Notes under the pieces: generated by a model
Seen by the model: the letters and a program-made list of their open reading frames with translations, nothing else
Told to the model about the DNA's origin: nothing
Databases searched by the model: none
Position numbers and translations under genes: made by a program
In this document: positions 5,323 to 6,081 of the stretch, piece by piece
Numbering within the stretch: the first letter of the stretch is position 1
Layout: every line of letters starts with the position of its first letter
Source: an uncultured Planctomycetota bacterium
GTDB lineage: Bacteria; Planctomycetota; Planctomycetia; Pirellulales; UBA1268
Direction of reading: 5' to 3'
Length of the DNA: 6,081 nucleotides
NCBI GenBank assembly: GCA_905477565.1
Contig: CAJQGO010000249.1
Coordinates: 1 to 6,081, forward strand

Positions 5323-6081
5323 ATGTTACTGAAGTTTGTAGTACAAACGTTTGTTAGTTCTTATATTGTTTTCCTTCTGGCTTCAACTCGGCTTATAGAT
5401 GCACAAGTGACTTCACCACACAGCCTCATTACCGGACATAGAGGAGCCTCTTCTGTCGCGCCTGAAAACACCTTGGCCGCCTTTCATAAAGCTTGGGAAG
5501 TTGGCTGTGATGCTATTGAAGGTGACTTTCGGCTTACAGCTGACAAAAAAATTGTCTGCATACATGATTCGAATACACAAAGGACTACCGGTATTGATAA
5601 AGATGTCTCTAAGACATCACTCCAGTCGCTACAAACACTCGATTTTGGCACCTGGAAAGATGTGCGTTATGCCGGGGAGACATGCCCAACTCTAAGCCAG
5701 GTTCTGTTAACTGTTCCATCTCACGGACAACTCTTTGTTGAATTAAAGACGGGGCCGGAAATTGTAGAACCCCTTGCTGAGTGCCTTCAAAAATCATCAC
5801 TCCCAATGAGCCAAATTACACTTATTACATTTAATGAAAACACTGCAAAAAAATGCCGAATGACTTTTCCAAATATCCGGATTCATTGGCTTACATATTT
5901 TCAACGTCATAAAACTCAAGCAGACAGGTGGAGCCCCTCTGCTGAACAGATTGCGTCAACAATCGAACAGGTCGGTGCAGACGGGGTTGGTCTTCAAGCA
6001 CGTCGTGATGTAGTGACACAAAGCTTTCTTAGCCAACTGCGGAACGAAGGTGTCACGGAATTTCATGTCTGGACTGTCGAT
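5323..6081 (+). CDS. Glycerophosphodiester phosphodiesterase, exported (3' end beyond the window)
   Basis: This GDPD-family enzyme hydrolyses glycerophosphodiesters (deacylated phospholipids) to glycerol-3-phosphate and an alcohol. The frame is open for 253 residues to the window edge. An N-terminal signal sequence (hydrophobic at about 2-20, possible cleavage after IDA at residue 27, no lipobox Cys) predicts export to the periplasm or surface. The TIM-barrel motifs are in order: GHRGAS (38-43; H39, R40), PENTLAAF (47-54), the metal-binding pair E66 and D68 in AIEGDFRLTAD, catalytic H81 and D82 (IHD), RTTG (87-90), TLDFGTW (105-111), PTLSQVL (122-128), FVELK (138-142; E140) and a late FHVWTVD (247-253). 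The last motif lies near the usual C-terminus, so only a few tens of residues should be missing. AAGGG nine bases before the ATG is the likely ribosome binding site. It diverges from the kinase gene. It resembles GlpQ/UgpQ, but which subgroup is unclear. Confidence 0.95.
   Translation, partial: MLLKFVVQTFVSSYIVFLLASTRLIDAQVTSPHSLITGHRGASSVAPENTLAAFHKAWEVGCDAIEGDFRLTADKKIVCIHDSNTQRTTGIDKDVSKTSLQSLQTLDFGTWKDVRYAGETCPTLSQVLLTVPSHGQLFVELKTGPEIVEPLAECLQKSSLPMSQITLITFNENTAKKCRMTFPNIRIHWLTYFQRHKTQADRWSPSAEQIASTIEQVGADGVGLQARRDVVTQSFLSQLRNEGVTEFHVWTVD

Noticed and set aside
1..6081. A defence island, prophage, CRISPR array or other mobile system.
   Set aside because: All clear genes are core metabolic, signalling or conserved small proteins; no integrase, transposase, nuclease, toxin-antitoxin pair or regular repeat array is visible.

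Overview
The window looks like ordinary chromosomal DNA of a Gram-negative-type bacterium, most likely a planctomycete or a member of a neighbouring PVC lineage. The best clues are a eukaryotic-type (GSII) glutamine synthetase and a cytosolic Hanks-type Ser/Thr kinase with DWG in place of DFG. A GDPD-family enzyme with an N-terminal signal sequence implies an export step. The assignment is inference from family resemblance. GC content is moderate by eye, and I see no transposase, integrase, phage gene, tRNA, rRNA or CRISPR array.

Layout, left to right. Three genes lie on the minus strand and read leftwards in the order DUF1653 protein (1966-2199), SelO protein adenylyltransferase (350-1849) and a two-helix DUF2798 membrane protein (30-266), with gaps of about 116 and 83 bases. 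A divergent gap of about 205 bases separates them from a plus-strand gamma-glutamylcyclotransferase-fold protein (2405-2803). A 337-base non-coding stretch follows. It carries the window's most informative regulatory signal: a near-consensus sigma-54 (-24/-12) promoter at 2948-2963, with an NtrC-like dyad inside a 13-bp tandem repeat about 77 bp upstream of the predicted transcription start. This promoter points at glnII (3141-4166), which is followed by a strong hairpin terminator (4195-4237).

The terminator abuts a convergent Ser/Thr kinase gene (4236-5249, minus strand). The kinase gene is divergent, across only 73 bases, from a secreted glycerophosphodiester phosphodiesterase (5323 to the window end, truncated by the edge). 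That short divergent region holds two related palindromic elements, one of which covers the kinase start codon.

How the genes fit together: glnII under sigma-54 control suggests nitrogen-responsive ammonia assimilation. SelO, which in E. coli and yeast AMPylates redox proteins and affects glutathionylation, and the GGCT-fold protein both touch thiol or gamma-glutamyl chemistry, but they are divergent single genes and a shared pathway is only a guess. I found no convincing new multi-gene system. The sigma-54/NtrC-like architecture before a GSII gene and the paired palindromes at the kinase/GDPD divergent promoter deserve a second look.
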